DNA of 27,629 nucleotides, taken from contig JBOFLO010000030.1 of assembly GCA_051657905.1 (NCBI GenBank), positions 1 to 27,629 of the forward strand. The letters are read 5' to 3'. Origin of the DNA: JBOFLO01 sp051657905. GTDB lineage: Bacteria > Patescibacteriota > Gracilibacteria > UBA1369. Positions 23,853-27,629 of this stretch are shown one piece after another (positions within the stretch are counted from its first letter, which is position 1; every line of letters starts with the position of its first letter). A model generated the notes under the pieces. That model saw only the letters and a list, made by a program, of their open reading frames with translations, made no database searches and had not been told where the DNA came from. The translations under genes were made by a program, and so were the position numbers.

Positions 23853-25244
23853 TTAATAAATTGGTTCCGTCGGATCATAGAAATCCAAATTTTTCTGGCC
23901 AATTCTCTTAATCATTTCTTCCACCACTTTATCAAATGGAACAGTTACTTGAGTGCCAACTCTCATATCACGAATAATCGCCGTACCTTCACGAACCTCG
24001 GTCAAACCGATTAAAACTGTATAAGGCGCCTTAAATTTATCCGCTAAACGCAATTGATTTTTAATCGCTCCCTTCCCTAATGCTCCCATTGATTTAATCC
24101 CTCTCTCACGCAATTTATCAATCAACGGCAAACAGATTTTTTTTGCCTCTTTACCAAGTTGAGCTACAAATACATGCAAATCATCCTTGCTTGGCACTCT
24201 AACTTTTTGACGCTTCATTTGAGCTATTACTCTTTCCAACCCCATCGCAAAGCCAATAGCCGGGGTAGCCGGTCCGCCCATTAATTCCACCAAACCATCA
24301 AATCTTCCTCCACCCCCCACCGAATTCTGCGCCCCCTTTTTCTCATCCCAAAATTCAAAAACGGTTTGTGAATAATAATCCAAACCTCTTACTAAATTAT
24401 TATTTTCCACAAAAGTAATATTCAAATCAGTTAAATACTCTTTTACTTCTTCATGAAAAGCTATGCTTTCCGCGCTAAGAAAATCAACGAATTTCGGCGC
24501 TGACTGATTGAGAATAATCGTATCTTCATTTTTAGAATCCAAAATTCTCAAAGGATTTTTTTCCAAACGCGATTTATCTTCTTCGCTTAAATATCTTTCT
24601 TTCCCAAAATAATAATCACGCAAAGCTTCAGTATATCTCTTTCTGGACTCCAAATCCCCAATATTATTGATTTGTAATTTCAAGGATTTCATAATTCCCA
24701 AATCCTGATAAATACGATAGGCCAGCAAAATTGTCTGAGCATCCAAAGCTGGATCCAACTCTCCAATCATTTCAAATCCAAATTGCCAGAATTGTCTGTA
24801 TCTTCCTGCTTGTGGTCTTTCATAACGGAAAAATGGCTCAATATAATAAAGTTCCACTGGTTGCGCCCAGGATTGCATATTATGTTGAATATAAGCGCGA
24901 ATTACGCCGGCAGTGCCTTCTGGTCTAAGCGTTAAGCTTCGGCCTTTCTTATCTTCAAAAGTATACATTTCCTTAGTCACTACATCAGTCGCATCCCCTA
25001 AAGTTCTTTTAAAAACCTCAGTGGATTCAAAAATTGGAGTAGTAATACGTTTGAAACCGGCCTGTCTGCTTCTATGTCTGACAACTTTTTTAATAAATGT
25101 GAAATAATCATGATCTGCAGGCAAAATATCATGAACACCCTTGGATGTTTGATAAGGCGCCGTGGGCGTCAAATTATCCAAATCCTCTTCTAAATCAGCA
25201 TGTGACGGAATAACTTTGATTTTTTCCTGTTCTGGTTTGTACAT
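23853..25244 (-). CDS. hisS: histidine-tRNA ligase
   Basis: 463 residues. A class II synthetase that charges tRNA-His. Visible: motif 1 region with TSKGVHDILP (33-42), RPEGTAGVIRAY (107-118), motif 2 FFRYERPQAGRYRQFWQFGFEMIG (read as key residues Arg140, Arg143, Gln151), histidine-binding GLDYYSQTVFEF (287-298), GGGGRFDGL (310-318) and motif 3 IGFAMGLERV (330-339). An alpha/beta anticodon-binding domain follows (about 355-450). An acidic extension of about 33 residues precedes the usual start. First gene of a tight operon; the 112-bp upstream gap holds no convincing promoter (TTGATA is present without a good -10). Confidence 0.97.
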   Translation of the reverse strand: MYKPEQEKIKVIPSHADLEEDLDNLTPTAPYQTSKGVHDILPADHDYFTFIKKVVRHRSRQAGFKRITTPIFESTEVFKRTLGDATDVVTKEMYTFEDKKGRSLTLRPEGTAGVIRAYIQHNMQSWAQPVELYYIEPFFRYERPQAGRYRQFWQFGFEMIGELDPALDAQTILLAYRIYQDLGIMKSLKLQINNIGDLESRKRYTEALRDYYFGKERYLSEEDKSRLEKNPLRILDSKNEDTIILNQSAPKFVDFLSAESIAFHEEVKEYLTDLNITFVENNNLVRGLDYYSQTVFEFWDEKKGAQNSVGGGGRFDGLVELMGGPATPAIGFAMGLERVIAQMKRQKVRVPSKDDLHVFVAQLGKEAKKICLPLIDKLRERGIKSMGALGKGAIKNQLRLADKFKAPYTVLIGLTEVREGTAIIRDMRVGTQVTVPFDKVVEEMIKRIGQKNLDFYDPTEPIY

Positions 25245-25356
25245 AAAACTACAATAAAAAATATCATTAAAAATATTTCACTACACTCTATATCAATACA
25301 CTGACGAGAAAAAGTCTACTACACTTCGTCCGCTTCGCCAACCCCAAAGTCTCTTC

Positions 25357-26355
25357 CTATTTAAATTCTTTTTTCATCATCGACCAGCCTTTGTGCGAAC
25401 CTCTTACTAAACCGATCATCACAAAGATAAAATCCCGCAGTCTTATTATGAAAATAAAGGCAAAAGCATTGATAGTTATGCCTTGAAGTGCAAATAAAGC
25501 TGCATTAGTACTTTCCATCACCCCAAGTCCCCCCGGAACAGGCAGCAAATAAGAGATATAAGGGATAGTACTTATTAAAAAGGTTTGAATAAAAGTAAGT
25601 TTAACTCCCATAAAATAAGCCACTAACCAATGTTCAGCCACGATAATCACAATTGTCATTAAGCTGATTATGATGAGCTTAATTAATACTTTTGGATGTT
25701 GAGAATAAAATTTATTCGTCTCTTCCTCAAATTTCTCGATTTTGCTTTCCATTTGCTCCAATTTCTTGATTTTTTTCAAACGCAAAAGACGGTAAATAGA
25801 AGTTAAAAATCCACGATTTTTTAAAGATGTATAGTAAAATAGAAAAACCATTCCCAGCATAATAAAGCCAATTGATCCAAAAACTATTTTTGATTCAAGA
25901 TTTAATCCCGGCTCAAAAATCGATACCAAAATCCCTGCCGAAATAAAGATAATTAAAGTGGCAATTTCAAATCCTTTATCAATCAATATCGAAGAAGCCG
26001 CTTCCTTACGGGGCACTCCTTCTTCTTCCAATAGCATTAAGCGCAAAGGCTCCCCACCCAATTGCGCCACTGGCGTGACATAGCTAATCGCGAATCCAGC
26101 CATTCTATCCATGAAAAATGTAGTCGATTTAATGACTTTTTCAGGGAATATTGCTTTTACTATTAATTCCCAACGTAAACTGTACAAATAAAAGTTCACA
26201 AATGAAATTAATACAAAAAACAGGAATTTTAACAGGGAAAATTGCTTTAATGTGAAAACGATATTGTCCCATCCAGATGTATAAATAGTGAAGCCGAATA
26301 AACTCAGGCCTATCACTATGGAAATAACCAATAGAGAGATTTTTTTCTTAGACAT
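25357..26355 (-). CDS. YbhN/AglD-type (UPF0104) multispan membrane protein
   Basis: 332 residues with about seven or eight membrane segments (near 6-26, 42-60, 84-100, 128-147, 157-177, 221-245, 255-275, 290-315). The signature RMAGFAISYVTPVAQLGGEPLRLMLL (key residues Pro95, Gly100, Gly101, Glu102, Arg105) and LPVPGGLGVMEST near 271-283 mark the family that includes the flippase domain of MprF and AglD/YbhN proteins. Members flip or handle lipid-linked substrates; the substrate here is unknown. A basic loop (about 180-212) is cytoplasmic. The start overlaps the tsaD end by 8 bp, so the two genes are co-transcribed, though functionally unrelated. Confidence 0.85.
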   Translation of the reverse strand: MSKKKISLLVISIVIGLSLFGFTIYTSGWDNIVFTLKQFSLLKFLFFVLISFVNFYLYSLRWELIVKAIFPEKVIKSTTFFMDRMAGFAISYVTPVAQLGGEPLRLMLLEEEGVPRKEAASSILIDKGFEIATLIIFISAGILVSIFEPGLNLESKIVFGSIGFIMLGMVFLFYYTSLKNRGFLTSIYRLLRLKKIKKLEQMESKIEKFEEETNKFYSQHPKVLIKLIIISLMTIVIIVAEHWLVAYFMGVKLTFIQTFLISTIPYISYLLPVPGGLGVMESTNAALFALQGITINAFAFIFIIRLRDFIFVMIGLVRGSHKGWSMMKKEFK

Positions 26356-27418
26356 ATAAACTTAATTGTGGGGTAGGTAATTCCTTACTAAAATTATTTT
26401 CACCGAATTGATATTTTTGTGGATTTTTCTGAAAATGAAAAAACGCCGTTCCACCAATCATCGCCGCATTGTCTGTACAGAAAGCCAAGTTGGCATTATA
26501 ACGAAATTTTAAATCAGCCAACTTTCCTGCTGTCTGCCAGCTCTGCATTTTCTCAGTAATTTTTGCTCTTAAACTTTGATTCGCTGAAACTCCACCAGCC
26601 AAATGAATTTCCTTAACCTGATATTTTTGCGCCGCTTTCAATAATTTCTCACTGAGAATATCGGCTACGCACTCTTCAAAACTAGCTGCACAATCATTAA
26701 TAAATTCTTCACTCAAATTTCCTTTTTCAGCAAATTCTCTCTCAATATATTGCAAAACTGCCGTTTTCAAACCAGAAAAACTAAAATCAAAATTCCCACT
26801 TTTCAGCATAGCTCGCGGAAAATCAATTGCTTCAGAATTGCCTTTTAATGCAGCTTTAGCCACTGCTGGCCCCCCTGGATAACCCAGTCCAAGCAATTTT
26901 GCCACTTTATCAAAAGCCTCCCCCGCCGCATCATCCAAAGTTTCCCCAATTAATTCAAATTCCAAATGATTTTTCATCAAAACCAATTCATTATGCCCAC
27001 CAGAAACAGTTAGAACCATTATAGGAAACTGCGGATTTTCATCCTCCGGTAAATTTAACCAATTAGAATAAATATGCCCGGCAATATGACTGACCGGAAT
27101 AAAAGGCTTTTGCCAAACCCGCGATAAAGTTAAAGCGGCACTATAGCCAATAATCAAAGAACTTAATAATCCCGGCCCCCGCGTTATCGCAATTCCATCT
27201 ACATCTTCCTTCTTCAACCCAGCCTTCTGCAAAGCCTCCTCCACCACCGGAATAACTTTTATCAAATGCTCCCTAGCCGCCACTTCGGGCACCACCCCAC
27301 CGGTCGCCGCATGAATATCCACTTGCGACGCTATTACAGAACTCAAAACCTTCCGCCCATCTTCCACTATGGCCGCGGCCGTTTCATCGCAGGATGATTC
27401 TATTGCCAGAATTTTCAT
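26348..27418 (-). CDS. tsaD: tRNA N6-adenosine threonylcarbamoyltransferase TsaD
   Basis: 356 residues from the ATG at 27418. TsaD transfers threonylcarbamoyl to A37 of ANN-decoding tRNAs together with TsaB, TsaC and TsaE. The N-terminus MKILAIESSCDETAAAIVEDG is canonical, and the metal-binding motif HIAGHI (His111, His115), the TVSGGHNELVL strand, the GYPGGPAV segment and the C-terminal CTDNAAMIGG with the metal-ligand Asp are all present. I rejected a start 41 codons upstream because it would run across the promoter and first codons of the divergent cca gene and is not conserved in the family. The end overlaps the UPF0104 gene by 8 bp. Confidence 0.97.
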   Translation of the reverse strand: MKILAIESSCDETAAAIVEDGRKVLSSVIASQVDIHAATGGVVPEVAAREHLIKVIPVVEEALQKAGLKKEDVDGIAITRGPGLLSSLIIGYSAALTLSRVWQKPFIPVSHIAGHIYSNWLNLPEDENPQFPIMVLTVSGGHNELVLMKNHLEFELIGETLDDAAGEAFDKVAKLLGLGYPGGPAVAKAALKGNSEAIDFPRAMLKSGNFDFSFSGLKTAVLQYIEREFAEKGNLSEEFINDCAASFEECVADILSEKLLKAAQKYQVKEIHLAGGVSANQSLRAKITEKMQSWQTAGKLADLKFRYNANLAFCTDNAAMIGGTAFFHFQKNPQKYQFGENNFSKELPTPQLSLYV

Positions 27419-27468
27419 AATTATTAAAACTGCGTTTGGTAAATCAACGGAAATTCTACTCCAAAGCA

Positions 27469-27477
27469 TGTTATAAT
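27469..27477 (+). promoter_or_regulatory. extended -10 promoter of cca
   Basis: TGTTATAAT: a perfect TATAAT with TG one base upstream (extended -10), 26 bp before the cca ATG at 27504. No good -35. Confidence 0.6.
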
Positions 27478-27503
27478 AAAAGCCGTAAACAAAAACACAT
27501 TTC

Positions 27504-27629
27504 ATGAAACTCACCGCCCAAGAAATCGTCAAAATCCTCAAAAACGCCGGCCATCAAGCCTACTGGGCAGGTGGTTGTGTTCGCGATATTTTACTTGGCA
27601 TCGAGCCAAAAGATTTCGATATAGTCACC
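27504..27629 (+). CDS. cca: CCA tRNA nucleotidyltransferase (5' part only)
   Basis: The first 42 codons are present; the rest lies beyond the right edge. WAGGCVRDILLG followed by PKDFDIVT is the class II nucleotidyltransferase signature: GGxVRD, then the catalytic DxD (Asp38, Asp40 by my count: DFD). CCA-adding enzymes build or repair the tRNA 3' CCA end; the same N-terminus also occurs in poly(A) polymerase and A-adding enzymes, which the missing part would distinguish. It is divergent from tsaD. Confidence 0.88.
   Translation, partial: MKLTAQEIVKILKNAGHQAYWAGGCVRDILLGIEPKDFDIVT

Noticed and set aside
25245..25356. Terminator or promoter between hisS and the UPF0104 gene
   Set aside because: Only a TTGATA without a good -10 and a short direct repeat (AAAGTCT) are visible; no stem followed by Ts.
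26348..27541. A longer tsaD frame beginning at 27541
   Set aside because: The extra 41 residues are not TsaD-like and cover the promoter and start of the divergent cca gene; the canonical MKILAIESSCDET start is at 27418.
1..27629. Recoding of TGA as glycine or tryptophan, as in Gracilibacteria or mycoplasmas
   Set aside because: All recognisable proteins are full-length with no internal TGA, and tryptophans I checked use TGG.

Overview
The window (27.6 kb, AT-rich, densely packed, standard genetic code) looks like a chromosome segment of a small-genome bacterium of the Candidate Phyla Radiation / Patescibacteria type. A lineage near Peregrinibacteria is my best guess, but this is inference. 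Reasons: a compact type IV pilus operon with short, divergent PilN/PilO-like subunits; an NrnA-like DHH protein with an extra inserted segment that I associate with this group; very large secreted proteins with Asp-rich calcium-type loops; almost no Shine-Dalgarno sequences before start codons; and only TAA or TAG stops in all 19 genes whose end is visible. There is no mobile element, CRISPR array, tRNA or rRNA that I can support.

Left part, minus strand (1-11224). A type IV pilus block reads from right to left: a PilN-like protein with a long cytoplasmic N-terminus, a PilO-like protein, a PilB/GspE ATPase, a PilC platform protein, a four-cysteine pilin with its own terminator, and then an enormous secreted protein (at least 1663 residues, running off the left edge) with its own extended -10 promoter. 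The giant protein has a signal peptide, two dense clusters of DxDxDG-type calcium loops and an Ig-like segment near the window edge, so it is probably a surface adhesin or pilus-associated protein.

Middle (11293-12672). rplJ-rplL (L10, L7/L12) lie on the minus strand behind a clear promoter, an L10 leader RNA and an attenuator-like hairpin. They end at a remarkable 124-bp near-perfect palindrome that contains an intrinsic terminator and separates them from the pilus operon.

Plus-strand block (12751-19845): miaA overlapping recJ, a 957-residue membrane-anchored protein of unknown function, and an NrnA-like DHH phosphoesterase. The last two each have a recognisable promoter. The DHH gene converges with, and overlaps by 4 bp, a glycerophosphodiester phosphodiesterase gene that sits behind a small lipoprotein gene.

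Right part, minus strand (20834-27418): hisS followed tightly by a VKOR-type thioredoxin, a DsbA-like protein and an SLH-domain surface protein, which suggests an envelope disulfide-formation and surface-layer group; then tsaD overlapping a YbhN/AglD-type membrane protein gene. A CCA-adding enzyme gene starts on the plus strand and is cut by the right edge. Together the window links cell-surface structures (pili, giant adhesin, SLH protein), the oxidative folding they may need, and core translation and tRNA-modification genes (miaA, tsaD, hisS, cca, rplJL).
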